Assembly (NCBI GenBank): GCA_016198125.1
Contig: JACQJG010000001.1
Coordinates: forward strand, 1-51,666
DNA length: 51,666 bases
Source of the DNA: Candidatus Iainarchaeum sp.
GTDB lineage: Archaea > Iainarchaeota > Iainarchaeia > Iainarchaeales > VGJJ01
Direction of reading: 5' to 3'
Shown one piece after another: positions 18,814-29,156 of the stretch. The position numbers and the translations under genes are program-made. Every line of letters begins with the position of its first letter. The stretch's first letter is position 1. Under the pieces are notes generated by a model. That model had not been told where the DNA came from. It made no database searches and was given only the letters and a program-made list of their open reading frames with translations.

Positions 18814-21012
18814 TCAGCCCACGTAGCTTGGCCGGGTTTGTGCAATGTTTTTCTTGAAATCCGAGTACGCTTCCTCTTCGGTTTCCTGAACGGTGGGCAT
18901 GGCTTTTTGCAGGGCCTTGTCAAAATGCTTCCTGGAAACCGGAGTTACTTTCATGGCATTCTCGCTCAGAGTAATCAGCGCGGCTTCCCGTATGAGGCCT
19001 TGAATGTCTGCTCCCGTAAAACCAGGCGTGCGCTTGGCCAAGTCCACTGCAAGCGCATCCTTTTCACTTTGAACGTTCACGGCTTGCAGGTGAATCCTGA
19101 AAATCTCTGCCCGCCCCTTTTCATCCGGGGCCTTTACCTCGATGAGCTTGTCAATGCGGCCCGGGCGCAGCAGCCCAGGGTCAATTAAATCAGGTCTATT
19201 AGTAGCTGCGACAAATACCACATCCTTTAACGCTTCCACGCCATCCAATTCAGTCAACAACTGGTTTACGACACGCTCTCCAACGCCTGAGTCCATGGTG
19301 GAACCGCGCACGCTTGCAATGGCATCAATTTCATCAAAGAACACCACCACTGGAGCCACTTGGCGGGCTTTTTTGAATATTTTTCGGATTGCCTTCTCGC
19401 TTTCCCCCACCCACATGCTCAACACTTCAGGGCCTTTAATGGAAATAAAATTGGCGTCGCTTTCGGTGGCAATGGCCTTTGCAAGCAATGTTTTCCCGGT
19501 GCCCGGCAAGCCATACAAAAGAATGCCCCGGGGCGGGCGAATGCCCATCTTCTTGAACACGTTCGGGTACTTTAACGGCCATTCCACGGCCTGCTTCAAC
19601 TCATTCTTCACAGGCTCCAATGCCCCTACATCCTCCCAGTGAATGTTTGGCACTTCAACAAGGACTTCCCTCAATGCAGAAGGCTGAATCTCCTTCAAGG
19701 CCTCTGAAAAATCCACCTTCTTTACTTCCATGGATTCCAATACTTCCGCTGGAATAATATCATCTTCCAAATTGATTTGAGGCAAGTACCGGCGCAAGGC
19801 CTTCATGGCAGCTTCTTTTGTAAGGGCTGCAAGGTCTGCGCCCACAAAACCATGGGTAATGTCCGCAAACGAATCCAAATCCGTATCCTTTGAAAGCGGC
19901 ATGCCCCTGGAATGAATTTCCAAAATATCCCTGCGCCCATTTCTGTCAGGCACGCCAATCTCAATTTCACGGTCAAACCTTCCAGGCCTGCGCAAGGCCT
20001 CATCCAAGGAATTAAGGCGGTTCGTGGCCGCGATCACAATGACATGGCCCCGCGCCTCCATTCCATCCATTAACGCAAGCAGCTGCGCGACTACCCTGCG
20101 TTCGACCTCGCCAATGACCTCTTCGCGCTTGGGTGCAATGGCATCAATTTCATCAATGAAAATAATGCTGGGGGCATTCTCCTCTGCCTCCTTAAACAAT
20201 TGGCGCACGCGCTCCTCGGCCTCTCCAACGAATTTACTCATAATGCTTGGAGAATTCACTGAAATGAAATGGGCCTGGGTTTCATTGGCCACCGCCTTGG
20301 CAAGCAACGTCTTTCCTGTTCCAGGCGGGCCGTGCAACAACACCCCCTTGGGGGGGTCAATTCCAAGCTTGTGGAACAATTCCGGGTGGCGAATAGGAAG
20401 CTCAATCATTTCGCGCACTTTCTGCACCTGGTCCCCCAATCCGCCCACATCCTCGTATGCAACCCTTGGAACGCCCTGCAACTCGGATTTTACAGGCTCT
20501 TCTTTCAAGACAAACTGCGTGAAATCCGTTACCTTTACAATCCCCCTTGGATTTGTATCCACTACCCGGTAAATGAAACCGCTTCCAAGAACAGAAATCC
20601 ACACATTGTCCCCCCTGGCAAGCGGCCGGCCAATGAAAGTCTTCTTCAAAATCCGGTCATAACCAGAAGCAATGATGCGCACTTCCTGCGTGGGGGCAAG
20701 CACCACTTTTTGGGCTTCCTTGTACTGGGCAGGACGCACGTTCACCTTTTCACCCAAACCCACGCCTGCATTGTGCCGGATAAGATTGTCCATGCGGATG
20801 ATTTCCTTTCCCTCATCCTCGGCACGCGCCGGCCATACAACGGCCGCAGTTTTCTTTGTGCCTTCAATTTCAACAATGTCCCCGGAAGTAATGCCCAACA
20901 AGGACTTTGTCTTCCGGTCCAAGGTCACAATATTCCTTCCCACGTGAGTAGGAGAAGGTTCTTGCACGCGCAATGCCGCATCCCTTTTACCCGGCTGAAT
21001 GCTCTGCTGCAT
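18814..21012 (-). CDS. cdc48: CDC48/VCP-like AAA+ ATPase, N-D1-D2
   Basis: Two Walker A ([30 protein letters not shown]), [26 protein letters not shown]-domain [10 protein letters not shown]. Confidence 0.95.
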   Translation of the reverse strand: MQQSIQPGKRDAALRVQEPSPTHVGRNIVTLDRKTKSLLGITSGDIVEIEGTKKTAAVVWPARAEDEGKEIIRMDNLIRHNAGVGLGEKVNVRPAQYKEAQKVVLAPTQEVRIIASGYDRILKKTFIGRPLARGDNVWISVLGSGFIYRVVDTNPRGIVKVTDFTQFVLKEEPVKSELQGVPRVAYEDVGGLGDQVQKVREMIELPIRHPELFHKLGIDPPKGVLLHGPPGTGKTLLAKAVANETQAHFISVNSPSIMSKFVGEAEERVRQLFKEAEENAPSIIFIDEIDAIAPKREEVIGEVERRVVAQLLALMDGMEARGHVIVIAATNRLNSLDEALRRPGRFDREIEIGVPDRNGRRDILEIHSRGMPLSKDTDLDSFADITHGFVGADLAALTKEAAMKALRRYLPQINLEDDIIPAEVLESMEVKKVDFSEALKEIQPSALREVLVEVPNIHWEDVGALEPVKNELKQAVEWPLKYPNVFKKMGIRPPRGILLYGLPGTGKTLLAKAIATESDANFISIKGPEVLSMWVGESEKAIRKIFKKARQVAPVVVFFDEIDAIASVRGSTMDSGVGERVVNQLLTELDGVEALKDVVFVAATNRPDLIDPGLLRPGRIDKLIEVKAPDEKGRAEIFRIHLQAVNVQSEKDALAVDLAKRTPGFTGADIQGLIREAALITLSENAMKVTPVSRKHFDKALQKAMPTVQETEEEAYSDFKKNIAQTRPSYVG

Positions 21013-21068
21013 AAAATTTTCCAACTCTCCCTTAAACGGCGGCCTTTCCTTACCATAAGTAGCGCGCG

Positions 21069-21896
21069 TTAACGTTTTAAACCTGTTGCCTTCACGCCCA
21101 GCAAACCATTTGGAAGCATGGACATTATTTCATCCAAATCCAAAGACAGGGAAGAAAATTCCCTGGAAAAAAGGCCATGCAATTGCTTGGCCACATCGGA
21201 TTTTGAATGAGACCCGCGCACAATTTCAATGCAGGAAATATTTTTTGATTGAAGGCCATTCAAAGGACCTGAAAGAATGCGCGCAAACCCGTTCACGTTT
21301 TCCACGCCCACGCCAAACCTTGGAAGCACGCGTTTATACCACACGCGCGTCCCGGAAATAATGTATGCGCCCTTGCCCACGAACTCTCCGCTTGGCGCTT
21401 TTTTGCTCACCTGATTTGGAAGCACGGAATACACGTCCACTGGAATGCCCTGCTCCCAGGCCTTGGAAAAAACAGCCGCAAACTCTGCCGCTTCATTCAC
21501 GCTTTTTTTGGGCGCCTGATTGTTCTTCGTCTTCAACACGCAATGGGATGCGCCATGAATGTCTGCATGAAAATACAAGTCGCCTTCCTCCAAATGCTTT
21601 TTCACCACCTGCTCATTGCTCTCCACATCACGGCCTCCAATTACCAGCAGGTTATCCGAAGTGTGAAACCAGTGGAATTTTTCAAACCATTCTTTCACAC
21701 GCTTGCGCACTACAACCTTGGACTTTTCCTTTTCAACGGACTTTTCCCTTTCTTTATCCGCGCGTGCACGAACCTCTTTCATCGCCCCCACTACACGCGC
21801 ACGTTTTTTAGCCGCGAGTTTGGACTTTTCAAAATACAAGGACGCGTTCTCGTGCACGCTTTTAGAGAAATCGATTTCGATGTGCATCAGTAACAA
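21069..21896 (-). CDS. NFACT-R (DUF814) domain protein related to the C-terminal half of RqcH/NEMF
   Basis: [31 protein letters not shown] coiled-coil start; [49 protein letters not shown]. Confidence 0.87.
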   Translation of the reverse strand: MLLMHIEIDFSKSVHENASLYFEKSKLAAKKRARVVGAMKEVRARADKEREKSVEKEKSKVVVRKRVKEWFEKFHWFHTSDNLLVIGGRDVESNEQVVKKHLEEGDLYFHADIHGASHCVLKTKNNQAPKKSVNEAAEFAAVFSKAWEQGIPVDVYSVLPNQVSKKAPSGEFVGKGAYIISGTRVWYKRVLPRFGVGVENVNGFARILSGPLNGLQSKNISCIEIVRGSHSKSDVAKQLHGLFSREFSSLSLDLDEIMSMLPNGLLGVKATGLKR

Positions 21897-22000
21897 CCTA
21901 TTGAATGCTAAAGCAACTGAAATTATATAACCCTGCCCCTAAAAAAAGAAGGCTTAAACCAAGCAAAACAATAAATACGAAAAATGCCTGTGTGCGTGAA

Positions 22001-23035
22001 ATGGCCGAAGTTGTTCTTTCAACAGGGGTTCATGCCAACGAAGTCGACGCCCGAAGGTATGCACAAGAAATCGCTGAAAAGTTAAGGTCCAAAGGGCACA
22101 CAGTTACCCTTGTAAAGCGCCCTGAAAGCAGCACCCGACAAGTACTGCATTTTAACCGGATGAGAATTGTCTTAGACATATTGTTTACTCACTACGAAGT
22201 AAAAGCTGGCAGGGGCCATTTAGAATCTAAGAAGTTTGAAGAAAGTATTACCCCAAAAGAAAAAGAATTCCTGGACCAGGTACTACAGTCAAGAACGGTC
22301 AACTGGATTTTATCCGGTCACGATTATGAAGAATCCAGGCAACGACTAAACGAAAAAGGACTGAACCTTCTTTCAAACCTCACGCCTATTTTCAAGAAAA
22401 GAGCCCCGGACATTTTTCAAAAAGCAGTGAACGCAGGAATCGAATCCCCCCCAACCAGCTTAGCCCAGCAGTATGAAGAACGCAGAGGGTCAGAACAATA
22501 CCGGGTATCCTTGTCAAAAAAATACCCCCACGCGTTTATCATAGACCTGCACAATTACGATGTAAACACTTTTGAACGTGTTGAACGTGAACAGCCCCCC
22601 TTGTTTAAACCAATGCTAAAAATATCATTACACCCCTCCAATCTGCCCTACGGATTTAAGCGCATGGGGCGCGTGCTGGTGGGGAAAGGAAAAGAAGGAA
22701 TTCAAACCGAACAGCCCATTTACCATGAAGGCAAAGGAAGACCTGTCTTCTTCACCATAGAACTGCCCGCAGTCCTCAGAAGTGTTAAGCTAAACACGCC
22801 GTATGGAAACTTGTTCTATAAAAGCCACGGCGTATTACGTTCAGGCACCACCCCCTTTGAACAAATGTATGGGGCCGTGCATTTTCCCCCCGCTGAACAA
22901 AAAATGCTTGCGCCCCAAGAGATTGAACGGTTAGTGAACTGGCTGCACCGCCAAATTATTCAAAAAAAAATCCGCCTGCCGCGGAATCCAAACCCTTTTC
23001 AAATAAGAAAACCCCGCCGGCCCAGAAGACATTAA
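22001..23035 (+). CDS. Hypothetical protein, possibly AstE/AspA-like (M14-related) zinc amidohydrolase
   Basis: STGVHANEVDARRYAQEIAEKL (cf. GTHGNE) and HAFIIDLHNYD (cf. DLHxT); longer start at 21905 possible. Confidence 0.5.
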   Translation: MAEVVLSTGVHANEVDARRYAQEIAEKLRSKGHTVTLVKRPESSTRQVLHFNRMRIVLDILFTHYEVKAGRGHLESKKFEESITPKEKEFLDQVLQSRTVNWILSGHDYEESRQRLNEKGLNLLSNLTPIFKKRAPDIFQKAVNAGIESPPTSLAQQYEERRGSEQYRVSLSKKYPHAFIIDLHNYDVNTFERVEREQPPLFKPMLKISLHPSNLPYGFKRMGRVLVGKGKEGIQTEQPIYHEGKGRPVFFTIELPAVLRSVKLNTPYGNLFYKSHGVLRSGTTPFEQMYGAVHFPPAEQKMLAPQEIERLVNWLHRQIIQKKIRLPRNPNPFQIRKPRRPRRH

Positions 23036-23036
23036 A

Positions 23037-25250
23037 TCACATGTTACCCTGTTCAACTCCTTGATTCCCAACCGGTTTTTTGGCACGGGAAGCTTTAATG
23101 GCACGCGGCTTTTTCTGAAGTATAATAGTGCCTGAACGAATTGACTTTTCGACGGGCAGGGCACTGGAATTTGATGTTGCGTTTTCTTCTGCTTTGGCCT
23201 TTTTCTCCGCGGAACGCTTCTTCCACTCGTCTTTTGAAGGGCAATTCATGTCCAAACACATTTCCAATCTAAAACGCGCCCCGCGCAGGAATACACAGGG
23301 TTTGCCGCATACCTTGCATGGATTCTGAGAAGGGCTGATGGTTCCCTTTTGAGGCAATGGAAAAGTAGTGGTACAATTCGGGTAAGAAGAACACCCTACA
23401 AAGCGTTTTCCGAATTTGCTTTTTCGGATCATGAGCTGACCCGTTTTGCAAGCAGGGCATTGCACAAGCATGGAATCTGCTTGAAGGGCTTTGCGCAATG
23501 CGCTTCCAATGTCTGACTTGTTCTTCAACAATTCCTGCAACAGGCCCTCCAAGAGTTTACGTGATTCCTCCACCACCTCATTCTTGGATTTTTTTCCTGC
23601 GGCAACCCCGTCCATCTCCCCCTCCAATTCAGCAGTCATGCGCGGTTCCGTCACATCCTTGCAGTACTTTTCCAGGGCATCGATCACGGCAAATGCAATG
23701 GCATTGGGTTCAACGGACTTCAAGCCGGAGATGTATTTCCGCGCGTAGAGTTTTTGAATGATCGTATGCCGAGTCGATTTTGTTCCAAGATTTTTTTCAT
23801 CCATGAGCTTCAACAACGCGCTTTGACTGTAACGCGCCGGGGGCAGGGTTTCCTTGCCCAGCAATTCCACTTTGTTCACTTTGACTAAATCGCCTTTCTC
23901 CAGTTTGGGCAGGTGCACTTCCTTTAACACGGAATACGGGTACACGGCCTTCCACCCCGACTTTGTAATGGTCTGCCCGGTTGCAGCAAACGGCTGGCCT
24001 TTGATGAAAAGGTCCACGGAAACATTCAATGTTTCAGCGTCCTCTGAGAGCGTTGCAAGAAAACGCCTTGCCACCAGTTCAAATACTTTCCATTCACGCT
24101 CGCCGGTCTTTGAACGCTCAGGCACTGCAACTGGGTGAATGGGCGGGTGGTCTTTGGATTCCTTTGAACCGCGTGAAGGATTCAATTCTCCGCGCGCCAA
24201 AATGTCCTGCACGGGCCCGTAAAATTCTCCTGTTTTTCCAAGCTCGGAGAGAATCTCCTTCAAATTCAGCACGCGGGGGTAAACAGTATTATCCGTTCTC
24301 GGGTATGAAATGAACCCCTGCATGTACAGGTTCTCTGCAATACCCATGGCCTGTCCTGCGCTCAAACCCAAAACCGTTGCAGCGCGCAAGAATTCAGTGG
24401 TGTTGAAAGGCAGTGGGCGCGCAAGCACGCGCTTCCTGGAAGAAACATTCTCAACAACGCCTTCCTTTGCATCCTTAACTCCTTCGAACACGTTTTTGGC
24501 TTGAACTTCATCCAAAAACCGGCCCTGCTTATGAAATGCCTCAAACCCCACGGCATCCTTTTCCAAGTGGGCAATAAGCTCCCAGTACTTTTGGGGCTTG
24601 AACGCCAAACGCTCCTTTTCCCTGTCAACAATCAGCGCAAGTACAGGTGTTTGAACGCGTCCAACGGACAAAAATTCTTTTCCCATTTTGCCGGAGACAA
24701 TGGAAACAAATCTTGTCAAAACAGCGCCCCACACCAAGTCAATTTCGCGCCGTGCATCTGCAGAATCCGCCATGTTAAAATCTACTGTCGTCAGTTCCCT
24801 GAATGCCTGCCGGATTTCCTGGGTGGCAATGGCAGAAAAGTACGCGCGCTTTACCTCAATTTTTGGATTGGCTTGCTGCACAAAACGCAGGGCTTCCACT
24901 CCAATGGCCTCGCCTTCCCGGTCATTGTCGGTGGCAATGATCACTGTCAACGCATCCCCGGCTGTTTTCTTAAGCAAGGCAATAATGCCTGGTTCAGTGC
25001 CATTGTAATCAATGGGCGCATGCACAAGTTCACGCAAATCTGTTCCAATCCAATAACTGTACTTCCTGGGAAAATCCACTTCCACGATGTGGCCGCGCAA
25101 GGGAACAACTGAAACGTCCTTTGAAGGTTTTGAGAAATCAAATACCTGTGCGCCCTCGCGTGCACGCGTTTTGGCGCTCCCATCCGACAATATCTGGGCA
25201 ATGCGCTGCCCGGCAATACCCTTCTCCGTGATGATCAATTCAACTGGCAT
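23037..25250 (-). CDS. topA: DNA topoisomerase I (type IA) with C-terminal zinc fingers
   Basis: Toprim ATDNDREGEAIG, active-site GFISYPRTDNTVYP, CPACKTGQL...GCSSYPNC and CKVCGKPC. Confidence 0.95.
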   Translation of the reverse strand: MPVELIITEKGIAGQRIAQILSDGSAKTRAREGAQVFDFSKPSKDVSVVPLRGHIVEVDFPRKYSYWIGTDLRELVHAPIDYNGTEPGIIALLKKTAGDALTVIIATDNDREGEAIGVEALRFVQQANPKIEVKRAYFSAIATQEIRQAFRELTTVDFNMADSADARREIDLVWGAVLTRFVSIVSGKMGKEFLSVGRVQTPVLALIVDREKERLAFKPQKYWELIAHLEKDAVGFEAFHKQGRFLDEVQAKNVFEGVKDAKEGVVENVSSRKRVLARPLPFNTTEFLRAATVLGLSAGQAMGIAENLYMQGFISYPRTDNTVYPRVLNLKEILSELGKTGEFYGPVQDILARGELNPSRGSKESKDHPPIHPVAVPERSKTGEREWKVFELVARRFLATLSEDAETLNVSVDLFIKGQPFAATGQTITKSGWKAVYPYSVLKEVHLPKLEKGDLVKVNKVELLGKETLPPARYSQSALLKLMDEKNLGTKSTRHTIIQKLYARKYISGLKSVEPNAIAFAVIDALEKYCKDVTEPRMTAELEGEMDGVAAGKKSKNEVVEESRKLLEGLLQELLKNKSDIGSALRKALQADSMLVQCPACKTGQLMIRKSKFGKRFVGCSSYPNCTTTFPLPQKGTISPSQNPCKVCGKPCVFLRGARFRLEMCLDMNCPSKDEWKKRSAEKKAKAEENATSNSSALPVEKSIRSGTIILQKKPRAIKASRAKKPVGNQGVEQGNM

Positions 25251-25439
25251 GCAAACGCCAAGGATTCATTGAAGGCAAAAACATTTAAACGCACGCGCAA
25301 CAGCAAAAAAAACCATAAAACTCCTAAATCGTGGCACGGAGCAAGGCTTATATTATTTAGCGCCTCCATTTGATTTGGTGGAAGATTGGACCGGTTTGGA
25401 GAAAACCATATTAACGGCATTTCCTTAAAACAGGCCGGA

Positions 25440-25613
25440 ATGGCCAAAGATATAACCGTTTACGTTGCAATGGTTGTGGCAGGGTTACTTATTGTTCAAT
25501 CCCAAATCGTCCTATTTTATGGAATCACTGCAGGCTTTATCGGGCTCGTTCTTATTGCAGGGGGTTTATGGGGGGTATTTGGGGATGAAATACGCCAAAG
25601 TTTCAAAAAGTAA
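25440..25613 (+). CDS. Small two-TM membrane protein
   Basis: MAKDITVYVAMVVAGLLIVQSQIVLFYGITAGFIGLVLIAGGLWGVF; overlaps the next ORF in another frame. Confidence 0.55.
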   Translation: MAKDITVYVAMVVAGLLIVQSQIVLFYGITAGFIGLVLIAGGLWGVFGDEIRQSFKK

Positions 25614-25830
25614 CATCCTACTCAAACATGCCAAATACCTTATGTTCCTGCAAATTCTCGCAGGACTCTGCATTGCCCTGATTGCAGGGCAGTACTTCAA
25701 CTTCCCAATTTCCCTTGGAATACTGGGGCTTATAAAAATAAACAACTTCGTGCTTGCGGTCATCCTTGGTTTTATCGGATTCCTGCACCTGAACAAAAAA
25801 TTAATGGAATTTGAACGCGTGCCGTGTTAA
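25585..25830 (+). CDS. Small membrane protein
   Basis: MKYAKVSKSNILLKHAKYLMFLQILAGLCIALIAGQYFNFPISLGILGLIKINNFVLAVILGFIGFL. Confidence 0.55.
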   Translation: MKYAKVSKSNILLKHAKYLMFLQILAGLCIALIAGQYFNFPISLGILGLIKINNFVLAVILGFIGFLHLNKKLMEFERVPC

Positions 25831-25846
25831 GGCACGTTCGAAAGAG

Positions 25847-26332
25847 TCAAAGCCGCTTCTGCAGTGAAGGCGTTGGCAACGAAGCAGAACGCTTGACTTC
25901 GCTCAGCACCAAATGGGATGTTACTTCTTTCACGCCCCCAAGCCTGCCAAGGTCCTGCAGGAACCTGTGCACCAATTCCATGGAAGGGCTTACAACTTTT
26001 ACAAGCAGATTGAATTCGCCCATGGTTTCATACAATTCAACCACGTGGTCCATGGACTGGAGTTTTTTGCGCACGTCGGCGTTCATGGAAGGATCCACCC
26101 TCAAGTGAAGAAAGACGGGTTTTTGATAGCCCAGCGAAGCATAGTCCAGCTGCGCAGTAACCGATTTCAAAATGCCCTTGCGCTGCAAACGCTCCACGCG
26201 CTTTTTAATTGCAACGTCAGTAAGCTTTGTTTCACGAGCAAGCTGGGAAAAGCTTGCCCTGCCGTCTTCAAGCAGGCGCTCCAAAATGAGTTTGTCCACC
26301 CTGTCCAAAGAATGCACGCGAAAAACCACCAA
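25847..26332 (-). CDS. Lrp/AsnC family transcriptional regulator
   Basis: LDRVDKLILERLLEDGRASFSQLARETKLTDVAIKKRVERLQRKGIL HTH plus RAM domain; start TTG 26332 or GTG 26317. Confidence 0.92.
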   Translation of the reverse strand: MVVFRVHSLDRVDKLILERLLEDGRASFSQLARETKLTDVAIKKRVERLQRKGILKSVTAQLDYASLGYQKPVFLHLRVDPSMNADVRKKLQSMDHVVELYETMGEFNLLVKVVSPSMELVHRFLQDLGRLGGVKEVTSHLVLSEVKRSASLPTPSLQKRL

Positions 26333-26361
26333 AAAAAGATAACGCCCAACGCGTTTAAAAT

Positions 26362-26378
26362 GGTTTGGTTTTCAAACC
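26362..26378. promoter_or_regulatory. Inverted repeat GGTTTG-GTTTT-CAAACC next to the TATA element of the Lrp-like gene
   Basis: Perfect 6-bp arms read directly; TTTTAAAC (minus strand) at 26353-26360. Confidence 0.5.
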
Positions 26379-26379
26379 G

Positions 26380-27156
26380 TCATGCGCGGCCCGGGGAGCG
26401 TTTGTGGAACTGTTCCTGGATGACCTGCGAAGGGTGGTGAATAAGAGAAAAGCGCATCATGTACACCATGGACTTGAGAATTTCAATGAATGGAATTACA
26501 AATACGAACACCAATAACAGGGAAACAAAGCGTCCCACCAGGAAATACTGGTCCACTACAAATTCAAGGGCAGGAATCAAAAGCACGAGAAGGATTGAAA
26601 CCACCACTACAAACGCATACTGGGGAAAGTGCTTGAACACGAATTCAATGGAAGACGATATTGAGTGGCGCGTGGACTGTTCATCCACCACAATGGCCTG
26701 GGGCACAAACAGGACCAGCAAAGAAATCACGAGCAGGAATGCATTCACAAGCAAAATGTTCCATTCCAGGTACACGGCTCCCGACACCAGCACCAGGAAC
26801 AAGAGAATCATGGCCGTGTAAAAGAAAAATATTTTTAAAAAAAACTTTTGAATCATTTCACGCAAATAATATTCAACTTTTAAGTGGCTGTAATCCCTGC
26901 GCACAGCCAAAACAGTTAAACTCACCAGAACGGCGTACATGGCCAGAAAAAGCAGGACCAGAACAGCTTCAACCGCTAAAACCTCCGGAGAAATTCCTTG
27001 AACGGCATAATCTGAGAACACGGAGCCGCTTGTTATTTCAAGGTTTTCAAAGAACAAGAACAACAACACAAACACCAAAAGAATTCCGAATGAAACTCCC
27101 AGCTTTAAGTGATTCCAGTATGCATTCCATGCCGCTTTAAGGTAAAAAAATGCCAT
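26380..27156 (-). CDS. Multi-pass membrane protein, unknown function
   Basis: About six hydrophobic segments. Confidence 0.65.
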   Translation of the reverse strand: MAFFYLKAAWNAYWNHLKLGVSFGILLVFVLLFLFFENLEITSGSVFSDYAVQGISPEVLAVEAVLVLLFLAMYAVLVSLTVLAVRRDYSHLKVEYYLREMIQKFFLKIFFFYTAMILLFLVLVSGAVYLEWNILLVNAFLLVISLLVLFVPQAIVVDEQSTRHSISSSIEFVFKHFPQYAFVVVVSILLVLLIPALEFVVDQYFLVGRFVSLLLVFVFVIPFIEILKSMVYMMRFSLIHHPSQVIQEQFHKRSPGRA

Positions 27157-27179
27157 ACTATTACTCTCCTTGTAAAAGA

Positions 27180-28514
27180 TTAAAAATGGGAACCTTGGGC
27201 AAGAATTTTAAATGGAGTGACTGCGGGCAAGGGTTGAAAGGCGTTTGAAGGGAAAGGAGTTATCCTCTTGGCCTTCACGTAATGGGCAAATGCATGGGTT
27301 ATACACACTTTAACGCGTGAACCTGTTGTGCCCTGGTCCAGGGCCACGGGTACGTAAGAGAGCGTGCGGCCAATCACCGTGCCTCCTTTTCCGGACTCGT
27401 TTACGTGCACGTCCAAGGTTTGCCCCACCAGGGCTTGATGGGCATCCAATGACATTCGCCGGCACAACCTGGAAAGTGCGCGCGAGCGGTCTTTTTTCAT
27501 CCACCCGGGAACCTGGGAAGGCATCAAGGCTGCAAGCGTTTTAGGCCTGCGACCGTACCTTGAAATGTTGACCACTTCTGGGCGCGCAGTTTCAAGCGCG
27601 CGAAGCGTTTCCAGAAACTCTTCACTGGTTTCAGAAGGAAAGCCTGCGATTACATCGGTTGAAATCCGGATGCCTGGCACGCGTTTCCTTGCCAGGGTTA
27701 CAAGATTCAACCATTCTTCAACCGTGTAACGCCGCTTCATGGCCGAGAGCACGCGGTTGCTTCCTGCCTGCAATGGAACGTGAAGGAACTTGTACACGCG
27801 CGAATCCTTGTACAAAGAAAAAAGGTCCAAGGCAATGCCCTTCAAATGATGCGGGTTCATCATGCCAATGCGCAGGCGAAAATCCAACTTCAAACCCAAA
27901 ATGGCGCGCACCAGCAAAGGAAGACTTGTTCCAATGTCAACGCCGTAACACCCGGTATCCTCGCCTGTCAACCATACTTCACGCGCCCCTGCATGCACGC
28001 GCCGCTCCACGGCACGCACAATGGTTTCAACGGAGTGGCTTTTCAGGTCTCCCCTCGCCCGCTTGGTCGCGCAGAACGTGCAGTAATCCAGGCACCCTGT
28101 TTCAATGGGAACAATGGCAATCAACGGATTGAATGGAACGCGTTCTCCCAACAGGTCAAATGCGTGCGATTCCACATTCAAATGGTCTGCCAAAGCCTCC
28201 AGGCGCGGAGGCAATTGAACGGCCAACGGGGCTGTGCGCTGGATTTTCGCGCCAGAAACGCTTGGAAGGCAGCCCATGACAATCAAACCCCCCCCATTGG
28301 AAGCAATGCGCGCATTCAACTCTTCCAAGCGGCGCAAAATCTTGAACTCGGTTTGATCTTTTACTGCACACGTGTTGACTACAAACCATTCCGCAGCAGA
28401 CTCCATATCCACAAGTTCAAATCCGTTTGCGGTTAACAGGCCTTTAATGGACTCTGTGTCTGACTGGTTGTGGGCGCATCCATACCCTTCAACGAACACT
28501 TTATGGAGAGCCAT
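27180..28514 (-). CDS. CDKAL1/MiaB-family tRNA methylthiotransferase (radical SAM, TRAM)
   Basis: VEGYGCAHNQSDTE, NTCAVKDQTE, ETGCLDYCTFCATKRARG, C-terminal TRAM-like segment. Confidence 0.92.
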   Translation of the reverse strand: MALHKVFVEGYGCAHNQSDTESIKGLLTANGFELVDMESAAEWFVVNTCAVKDQTEFKILRRLEELNARIASNGGGLIVMGCLPSVSGAKIQRTAPLAVQLPPRLEALADHLNVESHAFDLLGERVPFNPLIAIVPIETGCLDYCTFCATKRARGDLKSHSVETIVRAVERRVHAGAREVWLTGEDTGCYGVDIGTSLPLLVRAILGLKLDFRLRIGMMNPHHLKGIALDLFSLYKDSRVYKFLHVPLQAGSNRVLSAMKRRYTVEEWLNLVTLARKRVPGIRISTDVIAGFPSETSEEFLETLRALETARPEVVNISRYGRRPKTLAALMPSQVPGWMKKDRSRALSRLCRRMSLDAHQALVGQTLDVHVNESGKGGTVIGRTLSYVPVALDQGTTGSRVKVCITHAFAHYVKAKRITPFPSNAFQPLPAVTPFKILAQGSHF

Positions 28515-28523
28515 TCCAACCCC

Positions 28524-29021
28524 CTACTGTTTTTCAACAAGCCAGTGCGCAATCCAACCCAGAACTGCGGCCAATGAAAAAACAAAAAACGCGCTCTCCA
28601 AGAAATACCTGAAAAAATTTGCCATTACGAATTCAACCGTGGACTGCAAAGACAACTGCAACGCATTGGGCTGGCCTGCAAAACGAAAGTATTCTGCATT
28701 GTTAAAATACGCAACCAAAACAGAAAAATACACGGCATATGCCATTACCAGAAAACCTGCCGGAAAAAAAACGGAACGGCCCAGCGTGGTGTCAAACCAC
28801 CTGTTCACCCAGTCAATTCCATAATACATGAGAAAAAAGCCAATGAACGGGGCAATCAGGTACAACGGGTCATAATAAGGCCGGCCTGAAACGCTTTCCC
28901 CGCGCAGCAAGGGCATTAAAAAAGAATCCCAGTCCTTCAACGCATCCACAAACGCGGCCAAGGCATACAACAACAGGTAGGAAAGAACAAACAACCCGGC
29001 AATTTTCAATCGCTTGTCCAT
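28524..29021 (-). CDS. Membrane protein, unknown function
   Basis: Several TM segments; lies just downstream of a TATA-like region. Confidence 0.6.
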   Translation of the reverse strand: MDKRLKIAGLFVLSYLLLYALAAFVDALKDWDSFLMPLLRGESVSGRPYYDPLYLIAPFIGFFLMYYGIDWVNRWFDTTLGRSVFFPAGFLVMAYAVYFSVLVAYFNNAEYFRFAGQPNALQLSLQSTVEFVMANFFRYFLESAFFVFSLAAVLGWIAHWLVEKQ

Positions 29022-29156
29022 AACCCCTCATGCCCCTTAAAGCCCCTGCAAACGCAAAGAGCCTCACATGCCATTCAAGAAAAGCGTGCACAACGTTTAA
29101 AGGGTTATGGGGCCCAAGCGGTTTAAAATGGTTTTCCAACTCAAAAAAGGAATACC

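Noticed and set aside
24501-25112. 203-aa plus-strand ORF antisense to topA
   Set aside because: topA frame is unambiguous through this region.
27780-28436. 218-aa plus-strand ORF antisense to the methylthiotransferase
   Set aside because: Minus frame has radical SAM and TRAM motifs; antisense product is His/Arg/Gln-rich with no recognisable family.
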